Assembly (NCBI RefSeq): GCF_017571495.1 | Contig: NZ_JAGETZ010000007.1 | Coordinates: 233,222-297,221 of the forward strand | Length of the DNA: 64,000 bases | Direction: 5' to 3' | Origin: Hymenobacter negativus | GTDB lineage: Bacteria > Bacteroidota > Bacteroidia > Cytophagales > Hymenobacteraceae | In this document: positions 1-10,884 of the stretch, piece after piece | How the letters are laid out: each line of letters begins with the position of its first letter | Position numbering within the stretch: position 1 is the first letter of the stretch | The notes under the pieces: model-generated | Told to the model about the DNA's origin: nothing | What the model saw: the letters and a program-made list of their open reading frames with translations, nothing else | The model's database searches: none | Made by a program: the position numbers and the translations under genes

Positions 1-1
1 C

Positions 2-2233
2 TGCTTGGCGCTGCTGGCCTTGCGCCTGGCAGCAGCGGCCCAAAGTCCCGCGCCCGGTTCGAACCTGAATTTCGAGCAGCTTGACCCTAAAACCCGCCTG
101 CCCGCGGGCTGGGAACTGCCCACCGATAAAAACTACCGTGTAGCTACCGATTCGTTGGTGCACTACGAGGGGCGCTACGCCGTGCGCATTCAGTCGGAAA
201 CGGCGGTGCATGAGGGGAGTAGTTTCGGGGTGGCACGGCTGAAAATTCCCGTGCGGTTCCAAGGGAAAACCGTGAAACTGACGGGTTATCTCAAAACGGA
301 AAATGTACGAGAGGGCTTCGCGGGCCTCTGGCTGCGAGTAGATGGCGAGAATGGAACGCTGGCCTTCGATAACATGCAAAAGCAGGCCCTCCACGGCACC
401 CTCGACTGGCAGCCCTATACCATTGAGCTGCCACTGGGCGACAAAGCCGAAACCGTGCTGCTGGGTGGCCTGCTCCCGGCCCTTGGTACGATGTGGATTG
501 ACCAGCTGAGTCTGACCGTGGACGGCCAGCCGCTGGCTCAGGCGCCGCTCCGGCCCGTAGTCCATTATAAAGCCGAGCAGGATACGGCCTTTCGCCACGG
601 TTCCGGTATTACACTGGATAACCTGAGCAAGCAGCAGATTGACAACCTCGCCGTGCTGGGCCGGGTGTGGGGCTTCGTGAAATACTACCACCCCGCCGTG
701 GCGCGCGGCGACTACAACTGGGACGCCGAAATGCTGCGCGTGCTCCCCAAAGTACTCACCGCAAAGAATACCGACGACCGTAGCGCCATCCTCAGCACCT
801 GGTTCACTAGCCTCGGGCCCGTGCCAGCCTGCGCCACCTGCCGCGAGCCCGCGCCCGACAGCGTCCGCCTCCAACCCGACTTGGCGTGGCTTACCGATAA
901 AAAACAGCTTGGTTCTGCCCTGAGCCAGCAGCTGGCGTACCTACGCCACAACCGCAACCAAGGCCCGCACTACTATGTGCGTGGCGCCCCCAACGTGGGC
1001 AACCCGCTTTTTTTGCACGAGGAGACTTACGCCCAGCCGGTGACGCCCGATGCCGGCCTGCGCCTGCTGGCCCTGTACCGCTACTGGAACATGATTGAAT
1101 ACTTCTTCCCCTACCGCTACGCTATCGGGGAGGATTGGCAGAAAGTGCTGCCGGAGTTCGTACCTAAATTCGTAGAGGCCCGCAGTGACGAGCAGTACCG
1201 GTTGGCCGCGCTGGCCATCATCGCCCGCATTCACGATACGCACGCCAATATTTTCGGCAACGACAAGGTGCTGGCTGCCTACCGTGGCGTCTTCTACGCG
1301 CCGGTGCAGGTGCGTTTCGTGGAAAACCAAGCTGTGGTAACGGGCTATTATAACGACGCTCTGGGAACGGCCACCGGCCTGCAAAAAGGCGATGTGGTGT
1401 TACAGGTTGATGGATTGAAAGTGGCGGATATGGTGAAGGCACGCCAGCCCTTAGCGCCCGCTTCCAATGAGCCCACCCAGCTCCGCAACATCGCTCGCGA
1501 CCTGTTACGCGGTGCCACCGACAAAACCAAGCTGCTGGTGCGCCGCGACGGCCGCGACTTCCCCGTGACCGTGGCGCGCGTGCCCGCCGCCCAGCTCAAC
1601 TTGGCCCTGAACAACGGCACGCCCGACCCCAAGGCCCCGTTCTGGAAAATGCTGCCCAACAACATCGGCTACCTCTCGCTGGGCACCATCAAGCAGGCCG
1701 AACTGCCTGCCGCGATGGCCCAGTTGAAAAACACCAAGGGCCTCGTGATTGACATCCGCAACTACCCGGCCGAGTTCGTGGTGTTTTCGCTTACAAAATA
1801 CTTGTCGGCGAAGCCTGTGCCTTTCGTGTGGTTCAGCGAGCCGCAGCCGACGTACCCAGGCCTGTTTTTGCGCACGCCGGTGCTGGCAGTGCTAGGTACC
1901 AAAGAAGCGCCTTACGCAGGCAAGGTCATTATTCTGGTCAATGAGTTAAGTCAGAGTCAGTCGGAATACACTACTATGGCCCTGCGCGCCGTGCCGGGTG
2001 CCCGGGTAGTGGGCAGCACCACGGCCGGCGCCGACGGTAATGTGTCCAGCATTATTCTACCAGGCAACATCTCCACCATGATTAGCGGCTTGGGCGTGTA
2101 TTACCCCAATGGCCGCGAAACCCAGCGCGTCGGCATCGTGCCCGATGTGGTGGCGACGCCTACTATCCAAGGCATTCGGGCAGGGCGCGACGAGGCGCTG
2201 GAACGCGCTGTGCAGCTGGTTGAAGCCCTGTAG
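2..2233 (+). CDS. S41 family peptidase, 5' end outside window
   Basis: The reading frame is open to the first base, so the true start probably lies upstream. The N-terminal ~190 residues resemble a beta-sandwich carbohydrate-binding-like domain; the rest looks like a C-terminal processing protease: a PDZ-like segment (about residues 420-500), the typical 'NIGYLSLG' strand, and a catalytic-serine region (NELSQSQSEY) followed by the GSTTAGADG loop. Family knowledge: tricorn/CtpA-like S41 enzymes cleave peptides with a Ser-Lys dyad, usually in the periplasm. The visible N-terminus (hydrophobic, Ala-rich, ending AAAAQS) is consistent with the tail of a signal peptide. Substrate unknown. A hairpin terminator follows. 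Confidence 0.85.
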   Translation, partial: CLALLALRLAAAAQSPAPGSNLNFEQLDPKTRLPAGWELPTDKNYRVATDSLVHYEGRYAVRIQSETAVHEGSSFGVARLKIPVRFQGKTVKLTGYLKTENVREGFAGLWLRVDGENGTLAFDNMQKQALHGTLDWQPYTIELPLGDKAETVLLGGLLPALGTMWIDQLSLTVDGQPLAQAPLRPVVHYKAEQDTAFRHGSGITLDNLSKQQIDNLAVLGRVWGFVKYYHPAVARGDYNWDAEMLRVLPKVLTAKNTDDRSAILSTWFTSLGPVPACATCREPAPDSVRLQPDLAWLTDKKQLGSALSQQLAYLRHNRNQGPHYYVRGAPNVGNPLFLHEETYAQPVTPDAGLRLLALYRYWNMIEYFFPYRYAIGEDWQKVLPEFVPKFVEARSDEQYRLAALAIIARIHDTHANIFGNDKVLAAYRGVFYAPVQVRFVENQAVVTGYYNDALGTATGLQKGDVVLQVDGLKVADMVKARQPLAPASNEPTQLRNIARDLLRGATDKTKLLVRRDGRDFPVTVARVPAAQLNLALNNGTPDPKAPFWKMLPNNIGYLSLGTIKQAELPAAMAQLKNTKGLVIDIRNYPAEFVVFSLTKYLSAKPVPFVWFSEPQPTYPGLFLRTPVLAVLGTKEAPYAGKVIILVNELSQSQSEYTTMALRAVPGARVVGSTTAGADGNVSSIILPGNISTMISGLGVYYPNGRETQRVGIVPDVVATPTIQGIRAGRDEALERAVQLVEAL

Positions 2234-2262
2234 ATGCTTCAGGTGCTAAGGGCCTATTGCCG

Positions 2263-2294
2263 AAGAACCGCCCTTACCCGGCGGTTCTTTTTTT
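2263..2294 (+). terminator. Rho-independent terminator after the S41 peptidase
   Basis: The 10-bp stem aagaaccgcc / ggcggttctt has a 7-nt loop and is followed by a run of T. It lies 30 bp after the stop codon. Confidence 0.8.
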
Positions 2295-2400
2295 GCCTGC
2301 TGTTCAGAATAATCCAATGAAAAAGTGCGTTGTGAATGCAGGTTGGCACGCTTTTTAAAATAAACCAGCCAACACCTATTCATTAACTCGCTATTTCATC

Positions 2401-3087
2401 ATGAAAAAAACTGCAATGCTAGCCGCCGCGCTTTTAGCCACGGCCGCTGTTTCCTCAGTGCAAGCCCAGAGTGTTCGCATTGGCCTGCGGGCCGGTGCCA
2501 ATTACTCCAATCTGGCCGGCAACATCAAAAACGAAGACACTTATAACAACAAAGTCGGCTTTATGGGCGGCGTGATGCTCAACGTTCCCATTATCGCCGA
2601 CGGCTTCCTGTCGCTCCAGCCGGAGGTGCTGTATTCACAGAAAGGCTTCGAGAATAAGCCCACCGAGTACACCTCCATCCTGGGTACGCAGAAGCGCGAG
2701 GGCAGCGTGAATTACAACTACATCGACGTGCCAGTGCTGCTGAAAGTGAAAGCCGCCGGCCTGGTGTTTGAAGCCGGCCCGCAGTACTCCTACCTGCTGA
2801 ACGCCAATAACCAAACAAAGACGACCACCACGCCTACCATCGGCAACCCCACGGTTTCCGAAGCCGAGAACAAAACCGACGTCAACGGCCTCAACCGCAA
2901 CGAGCTGGGCTACCTGGCCGGCGTGGGCTACGAGGCCGAAAACGGCTTGAGCCTGAACCTGCGCTACACCGGCGCCTTCAGCGACTTCGTGAAATCCGAC
3001 AACAGCACTTACTTCAACGGCGACTTGAAAAACGCCCGGCACTCCGCGTTCCAACTGTCGCTGGGGTATTTGATTCCGAGCAAATAA
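2401..3087 (+). CDS. Outer-membrane beta-barrel protein, PorT/porin family
   Basis: The 228-residue protein starts with a clear signal peptide (MKKTAMLAAALLATAAVSSVQA, cleavage before Q23). It continues with alternating hydrophobic/polar strands typical of the OMP_b-brl_2 family of Bacteroidota: 'RIGLRAGANYSNLAG', 'SLQPEVLYSQKGFE', 'YIDVPVLLKVK', 'FEAGPQYSYLL', and a last strand 'SAFQLSLGYLIPSK'. Family members are small eight-stranded outer-membrane barrels, mostly of unknown role. It stands alone, bounded by terminators on both sides. Assignment to the barrel family is firm; function is not known. Confidence 0.88.
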   Translation: MKKTAMLAAALLATAAVSSVQAQSVRIGLRAGANYSNLAGNIKNEDTYNNKVGFMGGVMLNVPIIADGFLSLQPEVLYSQKGFENKPTEYTSILGTQKREGSVNYNYIDVPVLLKVKAAGLVFEAGPQYSYLLNANNQTKTTTTPTIGNPTVSEAENKTDVNGLNRNELGYLAGVGYEAENGLSLNLRYTGAFSDFVKSDNSTYFNGDLKNARHSAFQLSLGYLIPSK

Positions 3088-3142
3088 AATGTCTCCCTTC
3101 GGACCGCCGCAGGTGGTCTGACCGGATGTTAATGACTCAAGC

Positions 3143-3177
3143 AAAAGGCCCCGATTCGCACAGAATCGGGGCCTTTT
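3143..3177. terminator. Bidirectional terminator hairpin
   Basis: A perfect 15-bp stem (aaaaggccccgattc and its complement) with a 5-nt loop lies between the convergent barrel and oxidoreductase genes, with A/T runs on both sides, so it can serve both strands. Confidence 0.85.
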
Positions 3178-3188
3178 CACATTTTAGG

Positions 3189-3263
3189 GCTGGTCGCGTT
3201 GAGAGAACAGATTATCTCGTATCCACTTGATGCGCGGTATACTCGCAATGACAGATGGCATGC
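3189..3263. repeat. Dispersed intergenic repeat, 'ctcgcaatgacag' family
   Basis: The segment contains 'cacttgatgcgcgg' and 'ctcgcaatgacag', both found again at 17080-17109, next to a similar 'gcgttgagag' start. It sits between a terminator and the 3' end of the oxidoreductase gene. It looks like a degraded copy of a lineage-specific intergenic repeat. Confidence 0.6.
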
Positions 3264-5822
<2,559 letters not shown>

Positions 5823-5845
5823 AGCGGAAGAAGGATAAAGATGAG

Positions 5846-5946
5846 ACGTCATGCAGAGCATAGCGAAGCATCTCGCCTACTCAAGTAGTCTAAGCAATTG
5901 AATTGGTTTGAGCAGGCGAGATGCTTCGCTGCACTCTGTATGACGT
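5846..5946. repeat. Long imperfect inverted repeat (39-bp arms)
   Basis: Arms 5846-5884 and 5908-5946 are inverted copies with about five mismatches and a 23-nt loop. The core 'agcgaagcatctcgcct' is of the type seen repeatedly in Hymenobacter-like intergenic DNA. It separates the oxidoreductase from the small gene upstream and could also form a hairpin in the shared transcript. Confidence 0.8.
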
Positions 5947-5949
5947 TTT

Positions 5950-6297
5950 TTAATGCTTGCAATCCAGGTCCTTCTCGACCAGAATGCGGAGGCGCTGGTT
6001 TTCCGCCAACGGCAGGTCGTGCGAAAAGCCATTCTGGTCGGTTTCAACCCAGGATTTGGCCAGGGCAAAGGGCACGAGCACGGTGAGGGCGCCTGGTTCG
6101 TAGTGAATTTGCACGGGTTCCTCGTTGGGCATGGTTTGGGGGCGCTCGGAGCCGCGCTCCAGGGCGTAGGTCAGACGCTGCTCGGGGTTGAGGCCGAAGT
6201 GTACCGCGCCTTCCACGCGGCCTTGCTCGGCAAATTCGCGCACCTCGCTGTCGGAGAGGCGCAGGCGCAGGGTGTCGTCTTCGATGCGGAGTTTCAT
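5950..6297 (-). CDS. Small conserved protein, DUF7009-like
   Basis: A 115-residue protein without signal peptide or membrane segment, beginning MKLRIEDDTLRLRLSDSEV and ending in a Cys/His tail (DLDCKH). It has a beta-rich pattern ('VHFGLNPEQRLTYALER', 'IHYEPGALTVLVPFALA'). From memory the N-terminus fits the DUF7009 family of Bacteroidota; this is not verified. It lies between fdhD (66 bp upstream) and the molybdopterin oxidoreductase, all on the same strand. A role tied to the molybdoenzyme, such as maturation, is inferred from position only. Confidence 0.72.
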   Translation of the reverse strand: MKLRIEDDTLRLRLSDSEVREFAEQGRVEGAVHFGLNPEQRLTYALERGSERPQTMPNEEPVQIHYEPGALTVLVPFALAKSWVETDQNGFSHDLPLAENQRLRILVEKDLDCKH

Positions 6298-6363
6298 AGC
6301 ACGAGCGAGTGGGAATAATTGTAGTGAGGTTTAACGTAAGGCGAAGATGGCCGTTGCTTTTGA

Positions 6364-7257
6364 TTAGCCTTTAGCAGGTTCCGTTGTCGGCGTCAGCAGC
6401 CGCCAGCCGTGGCTGTAGATGTTGAACCGCTCGTTGCGCACGAAGCCCAATACTGTCATCCCGAAGCTCTCGGCGGCTTGCACGGCTAAGCTGCTGGGGG
6501 CGCCCACCGCCGCCAGAATCCCGATGCCGCCCGCCGCCGCTTTCTGCACCAGCTCGAAGCTGACGCGGCCGCTCACCAGCAGCACGTGCTGGTGCAGCGG
6601 TAGCCAGTCGGCCAGCAGCGCGGCCCCGATTACTTTGTCCAGCGCATTGTGGCGGCCCACGTCTTCGCGCAGCAGCAGCAATTCCCCCTCGGGCGAAAAC
6701 AGGGCCGAGGCGTGCTGCCCGCCGGTTTGCTCGAAGCCAGCCTGGGCAGCGCGCAGCTTCTCGGGCAGCTGGTGTACCACGGCGGCGCTGATGTGCGGGC
6801 CGGCGGTGGGCAGCACCGGGCAGGAGGCGGTACGCACGGCATCGATGCTGGTTTTGCCGCACACGCCGCAGCTGGAGCTGGTGTAGAAATGCCGCTCCAT
6901 GGCTTGGAAATCGACCTGAACGTGGGCGGCTAGCTCGGCCCGGACCACGTTGCCGGCTTCTTCGGCCTTCTGCACGTCGGGGCAGGGGATGATGCCGAGC
7001 AGGTCGGCTTTGGTGTGGATGAGGCCCTCGGTGAGCAGGAAGCCGGCGGCCAGTTCCTCGTCGTGGCCGGGGGTGCGCATGGTCACGGAGAGCGTGCGGT
7101 GTTGGCGCTGGCCGTCCTGCTCGTAGCCCACGCGAATTTCCAGCGGCTCCTCGGCAGCAAGCTGGTCGGAGGTGGGGATGGGGAGGCCGCTGCCGCTCAC
7201 TTTCTCGATGCGGGCGAACTCGTAGCTGGCGGCGGGGAGCAGAATGGCGGGTTGCAT
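6364..7257 (-). CDS. fdhD: Formate dehydrogenase accessory sulfurtransferase FdhD
   Basis: A 297-residue cytoplasmic protein with the FdhD signature: 'TPGHDEELAAGFLLTEG' near residue 62, the reactive loop SSCGVCGKTS with Cys130 and Cys133, 'LLLREDVGRHNALDKVIG', and 'LLVSGRVSFELVQKAAAGG'. FdhD passes sulfur from a cysteine desulfurase to the molybdenum cofactor, which formate-dehydrogenase-like enzymes need for activity. It lies two genes upstream of an FdhF/YdeP protein on the same strand, so it probably sulfurates that enzyme. ATG 7257 gives the normal family N-terminus. Confidence 0.95.
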   Translation of the reverse strand: MQPAILLPAASYEFARIEKVSGSGLPIPTSDQLAAEEPLEIRVGYEQDGQRQHRTLSVTMRTPGHDEELAAGFLLTEGLIHTKADLLGIIPCPDVQKAEEAGNVVRAELAAHVQVDFQAMERHFYTSSSCGVCGKTSIDAVRTASCPVLPTAGPHISAAVVHQLPEKLRAAQAGFEQTGGQHASALFSPEGELLLLREDVGRHNALDKVIGAALLADWLPLHQHVLLVSGRVSFELVQKAAAGGIGILAAVGAPSSLAVQAAESFGMTVLGFVRNERFNIYSHGWRLLTPTTEPAKG

Positions 7258-7292
7258 AAGGGGGGTGGATTGAGCTTATGGGCAAGTACTGG

Positions 7293-7406
7293 AGCGTCAG
7301 GTAGAGCGCAACACATCATCTTGTCCGCCACTAGTAAACCAATCGTCAAACAAAAAGGATTAGGAGTAGCACACCGAGATGCCTCTGCTGCGCTCTACCT
7401 GACGTT
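7293..7406. repeat. Inverted repeat with 18-bp arms
   Basis: 'gcgtcaggtagagcgca' (from 7294) reappears inverted at 7389-7406, with about 78 nt between the arms. It fills the divergent gap between fdhD and the dicarboxylate symporter and is another member of the dispersed palindromic intergenic repeats. Confidence 0.7.
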
Positions 7407-7455
7407 CTTTTTAGGATGACGTTCTTGTGGACCTTTTAACGCCCGTCTTCTGCCT

Positions 7456-8748
7456 ATGAAACTCAACAAACTCGTCCGCAACCTCACGTTTTGGGTGCTG
7501 CTGGCCATTGTGGCCGGGGCGCTGCTGGGCCACTTCAAGCCTGCTGCCGCCGTGCAGATGGAGCCGCTGGGGAAGCGCTTTATCGACGTGGTGAAGCTCT
7601 TTATTAACCCCATCATCTTCCTTACCATTACGCTTGGCATTAGCACCATGGGCGATTTGAAGAAGGTGGGGCGCATTGGGGGCAAGGCGCTGCTGTACTT
7701 TGAAATCGTGACCACGCTGGCGCTGTTTATTGGCGTGGGGGTGGCGGCGCTGGTGCGGCCGGGGGCGGGCGTGAGCACCGGCAAGCTCAATGCCGAGAAG
7801 GTGGGCGAGTTCACCAAAAGGGCCACGGAGTTTTCCTGGGGCCATTTTCTGGCCGATAACCTGACGTTGCAAGTGCTGCTCGTGGCCATCGCGCTGGGCA
7901 TTGCGCTCAGCAAATACGCGGGGCGCAAGCCCATTATTCACTTCCTGAAGGCGTGCTCAAAATACGTGTTTCGTGGGCTGCACCTGGTGATGCTGCTGGC
8001 GCCCATTGGGGCATTTGGCGGCATGGCCTTCACCATCGGGAAATACGGTATTGCCACACTGCTGCCGCTGGGCAAGCTCATGGTGACGGTGTACCTGACC
8101 ATGGGCGTGTTCATTTTCCTGGTGCTGGGCGCCATTTTACGCTACTGCGGCATCGGCATGTGGACGTTCCTCAAATACATCAAAGCCGAATTGCTGATTG
8201 TGCTGGGCACGTCCTCTTCCGAAGCGGGCCTGCCGGGCTTGATGGAGAAGCTGGAAGGCATGGGCTGCGCCCAACCGGTGGTGGGGCTGGTGGTGCCCAC
8301 GGGCTATTCCTTCAACCTCGACGGCACCACGATTTACCTCTCGCTCTCGACCCTGTTTCTGGCCCAGGTGTTCCACGTCGAGCTTTCCGGCGCCCAGATT
8401 CTGACCATGATGGGCATCCTCATGGTGACTTCAAAAGGCGCGGCGGGCGTGGCGGGCAGCGGCTTTGTGGTGCTGGCCAGCACGCTCACGGCCATGAAGG
8501 TGATTCCGGTGGAAGGCCTGGCCCTGCTGCTGGGCGTCGACCGATTTATGTCGGAAGCGCGCTCCATCACCAACTTCATTGGCAACGGCGTGGCCACCAT
8601 TTTCCTGGCCCACACCGAAGATGCCCTCGACCACGAAATGGCCGTGGAGGCGCTAGGCAAGCGCCTGAAGCCATTGCGTCTGCGGGGCCGCAAGGACCTA
8701 ACCAGCGGCGAATACCTGGGCGAAGTGGCCGAAGAGGCCGCGCCGTAA
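7456..8748 (+). CDS. dctA: C4-dicarboxylate:cation symporter, DctA type
   Basis: A 430-residue membrane protein of the DAACS (glutamate/aspartate/dicarboxylate) family. It has eight or so hydrophobic segments beginning at residue 11, the serine-rich re-entrant loop 'GTSSSEAGLPGLM', the 'VVPTGYSFNLDGTTIYLSL' motif and 'GVDRFMSEARSITNFIGNGVAT' near the C-terminus. The family imports succinate, fumarate, malate or acidic amino acids with Na+ or H+. The loop reads closest to DctA, but glutamate cannot be excluded. It is followed after one base by a perfect 35-bp inverted repeat. Confidence 0.9.
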   Translation: MKLNKLVRNLTFWVLLAIVAGALLGHFKPAAAVQMEPLGKRFIDVVKLFINPIIFLTITLGISTMGDLKKVGRIGGKALLYFEIVTTLALFIGVGVAALVRPGAGVSTGKLNAEKVGEFTKRATEFSWGHFLADNLTLQVLLVAIALGIALSKYAGRKPIIHFLKACSKYVFRGLHLVMLLAPIGAFGGMAFTIGKYGIATLLPLGKLMVTVYLTMGVFIFLVLGAILRYCGIGMWTFLKYIKAELLIVLGTSSSEAGLPGLMEKLEGMGCAQPVVGLVVPTGYSFNLDGTTIYLSLSTLFLAQVFHVELSGAQILTMMGILMVTSKGAAGVAGSGFVVLASTLTAMKVIPVEGLALLLGVDRFMSEARSITNFIGNGVATIFLAHTEDALDHEMAVEALGKRLKPLRLRGRKDLTSGEYLGEVAEEAAP

Positions 8749-8749
8749 A

Positions 8750-8848
8750 GCACGAGTACCGCGAATTTTCAATTCGCCTCGCGTCGGGTTTCGACGTCGC
8801 TGGTACCGCGCCAACGCGAGGCGAATTGAAAATTCGCGGTACTCGTGC
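8750..8848. repeat. Perfect 35-bp inverted repeat
   Basis: Arms 8750-8784 and 8814-8848 are exact reverse complements, with a 29-nt loop. It begins right after the symporter stop codon and ends 23 bp before the start of the transporter gene. It could fold into a very strong RNA hairpin; no T-run follows, so it is not an ordinary terminator. MITE-like or REP-like origin is possible. Confidence 0.9.
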
Positions 8849-8871
8849 CAAACGCTCCGAACTTTGCCGCC

Positions 8872-10044
8872 ATGCAGCCCACCCTTTCGCCCGCCCCCAC
8901 GCGCCCGCCCATTCGCTTCGACCGCAACGAGGTGGCCGGCGCTTTCGGCGACCTGGGCACCGATTTGCCGCTGCTCATCGGCGTCATTGCCGCTTCGGGC
9001 GTGGACAGCGCGGGCGTGCTCATCCTATTTGGGCTGATGCAGGTATTCACTGGGCTATGGTACCGGATGCCCATGCCGGTGCAGCCGCTCAAGGCCTTTG
9101 CGGCCCTGGTTATTGCCCAGAAAATTCCGGGCCGGGTCATTTTCGGAGGGGGGCTGGCCATTGGCATCAGCATGTTTTTTCTCTCGATAACCGGGCTGAT
9201 TGATGCGCTGGCGCGGCTGGTGCCCAAGGCCGTGGTGCGCGGCATTCAGTTTGGGCTGGCGCTGCAACTCTCCACGCTGGCCCTCACCAAATACGTGGGG
9301 GCCGACGGTGCGGCCGGCTACGCGCTGGCGGCGGCGGCTTTCGGGGTCACGGTGGGGCTGTTTGGCAACCGGCGCTGGCCGGCGGCCCTCGTCGTTATTG
9401 CCCTGGGCGTGGCGTATGCGCTGGTGTTCAAGCTGGATGTGGCCACTGCCCAGAAGGCGGTGGGCCTGCACCTGCCCACTTGGCACCTGCCCCAGACCCA
9501 GGACATTCTCACCGGCGCCCTGCTGCTGGCCCTGCCCCAGATTCCGCTCTCGCTCGGCAATTCCATTTTGGCTACCAAGCAGGTGGCCCAGGACTTATTC
9601 CCCGAGCGCGAGCCGCTCACCATCAAGAAAATCAGCTTCACCTACGCCCTGATGAACCTGGTGAACCCCTTCTTTGGGGGCTTTCCGGTGTGCCACGGCT
9701 CGGGCGGCATGGTGGGGCACTACGCGTTTGGGGCGCGCACGGGCGGCTCGGTGGTTATCTACGGCGGCCTTTTCCTGGTGATGGGCCTGTTTTTCAGCCA
9801 GGGCTTTGCCGAGGTGGTGCAGATTTTCCCGCTGCCGGTGCTGGGTGTGCTGCTGCTGTTCGAGGCCCTGTCGCTGGCCACGCTGCTGCGCGACATCAGC
9901 GGCGAGCGCCGCGATTTGCTGGTGGCGCTGCTGGTGGGGCTGCTCTGCGCCGGCCTGCCGTATGGCTACCTGGTGGGCCTGGTGGTGGGCACGGCCATTT
10001 ACTACGGCATGCAGCGTGGCTGGGTGGGGCTGGGGAAGCACTAG
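8872..10044 (+). CDS. MOT1-type molybdate/sulfate transporter
   Basis: A 390-residue polytopic membrane protein. The N-terminal 'NEVAGAFGDLGTDLPLLIG' and the loop 'MPMPVQPLKAFAALVI' are the two signatures of the MOT1 branch related to SulP transporters; later segments 'LPQIPLSLGNSILATKQVAQDLFPER' and 'GGFPVCHGSGGMVGHYAFGARTGGS' also fit. Plant and algal MOT1 proteins take up molybdate; some bacterial relatives are annotated as sulfate/molybdate carriers. Its place near fdhD and a molybdoenzyme favours molybdate. ATG 8872 is preferred over an upstream in-frame start at 8845, because that extension lies in the inverted repeat. Confidence 0.88.
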   Translation: MQPTLSPAPTRPPIRFDRNEVAGAFGDLGTDLPLLIGVIAASGVDSAGVLILFGLMQVFTGLWYRMPMPVQPLKAFAALVIAQKIPGRVIFGGGLAIGISMFFLSITGLIDALARLVPKAVVRGIQFGLALQLSTLALTKYVGADGAAGYALAAAAFGVTVGLFGNRRWPAALVVIALGVAYALVFKLDVATAQKAVGLHLPTWHLPQTQDILTGALLLALPQIPLSLGNSILATKQVAQDLFPEREPLTIKKISFTYALMNLVNPFFGGFPVCHGSGGMVGHYAFGARTGGSVVIYGGLFLVMGLFFSQGFAEVVQIFPLPVLGVLLLFEALSLATLLRDISGERRDLLVALLVGLLCAGLPYGYLVGLVVGTAIYYGMQRGWVGLGKH

Positions 10045-10052
10045 CGCCCCGG

Positions 10053-10276
10053 CTTCCAAACGTCGGGAGGACGGGTTTTAAAGCCAAAACCCCCTTCCAA
10101 ACGTTTGGATGCCTTGGTTTGGCTTTAAAACCTTCTTCCAAACGTTTGGATGGCTTGCTTTGACTCCAAAACCTCCTTCCAAACGTCGGGGACCCATGGT
10201 TTGAGGCCGAAGCAGCCCTTCCAAACGTTTGGAAGGAGGTTTTGACCTTAAAACCCGTCCTCCCGACGTTTGGAAG
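10053..10276. repeat. Phased palindrome ladder 1 (about 20.5-bp steps)
   Basis: Two palindrome types alternate. Type A is tccaaacgtttgga or a variant, with centres at about 10061.5, 10102.5, 10143.5, 10184.5, 10226.5 and 10267.5 (steps of 41, 41, 41, 42, 41). Type B, ggtttt...aaaacc, is centred midway at about 10082.5, 10124, 10165, 10206 and 10246.5. The result is eleven dyads, one every 20-22 bp. The outer arms (10054-10080 and 10249-10275) are also perfect 27-bp inverted copies. It lies between convergent genes. Confidence 0.9.
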
Positions 10277-10281
10277 GCCCG

Positions 10282-10716
10282 TTAGGCTCCTAATGATGGC
10301 ATTACCGGCGTTGGAAGCGCCGCCTTTTCCTCGGCCAGAATCCGCACGGGCTGCTTGTGCTCGTCCACGGCCACGAACGTGAAGAGGCCGGTCACGGCTT
10401 TGTGGCGCTCTTCGGAGTACATCTGCTCCACAAAAAGCTCGACGCGCACCTTCAGGCTGGTATTGCCGACGTGCTCGATATTAGCCACCAGCTCCACCAG
10501 CGAGCCGCCAGGAATGGGGTGCGTGAAATCGACCCGCTCGGAGGAAACGGTCACCATTTTGAGGCGCGAAAACCGGGTGGCCGCGATGAAGGCCACCTCG
10601 TCCATGAGCAGCAGCGTGGTGCCGCCAAACAGCGTGTCGTAGTGGTTGGTGGTGTTGGGGAAAACGGCTTTGAAAATGCGCGTTTCGGCGCGGGCAATGC
10701 GGTCGGCAAGAAGCAT
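10282..10716 (-). CDS. Acyl-CoA thioesterase, hotdog fold (YciA/BFIT type)
   Basis: A 144-residue single-hotdog protein. 'VFPNTTNHYDTLFGGTTLLLMDEVAFIAATRFSR' contains the usual substrate-binding helix, with the Asp of LMDEVA in the catalytic position, followed by 'VDFTHPIPGGSLVELVANIEHVGNTSLKVRVELFVE'. The family hydrolyses acyl-CoA thioesters in the cytoplasm. The frame is open to 10884, but residues before MLLADRIARAETRIF (ATG 10716) do not look like thioesterase. A cobalamin riboswitch on the same strand ends about 180 nt upstream, an unexpected neighbour for this family. Confidence 0.88.
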   Translation of the reverse strand: MLLADRIARAETRIFKAVFPNTTNHYDTLFGGTTLLLMDEVAFIAATRFSRLKMVTVSSERVDFTHPIPGGSLVELVANIEHVGNTSLKVRVELFVEQMYSEERHKAVTGLFTFVAVDEHKQPVRILAEEKAALPTPVMPSLGA

Positions 10717-10884
10717 AAGGAACAGGAATAAGGAACAAGGATGAAGGCGGGAAAACGGCCTCTGCTTGCGTTCAAGCCCTGTTCTGCGAAAGCCAGCCAC
10801 CGGCCACACCACACCCCGGCCGCGCCCAGGGCGCAGCGGCACGGCACCGCCGATGCCAGCCCCAAAGCGCGAGGGCAGCATCAC

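Noticed and set aside
5823..5861. Longer N-terminus of the molybdopterin oxidoreductase (MLCMTSHLYPSSA)
   Set aside because: These codons lie in the left arm of a dispersed inverted repeat, so the start at 5822 is more likely.
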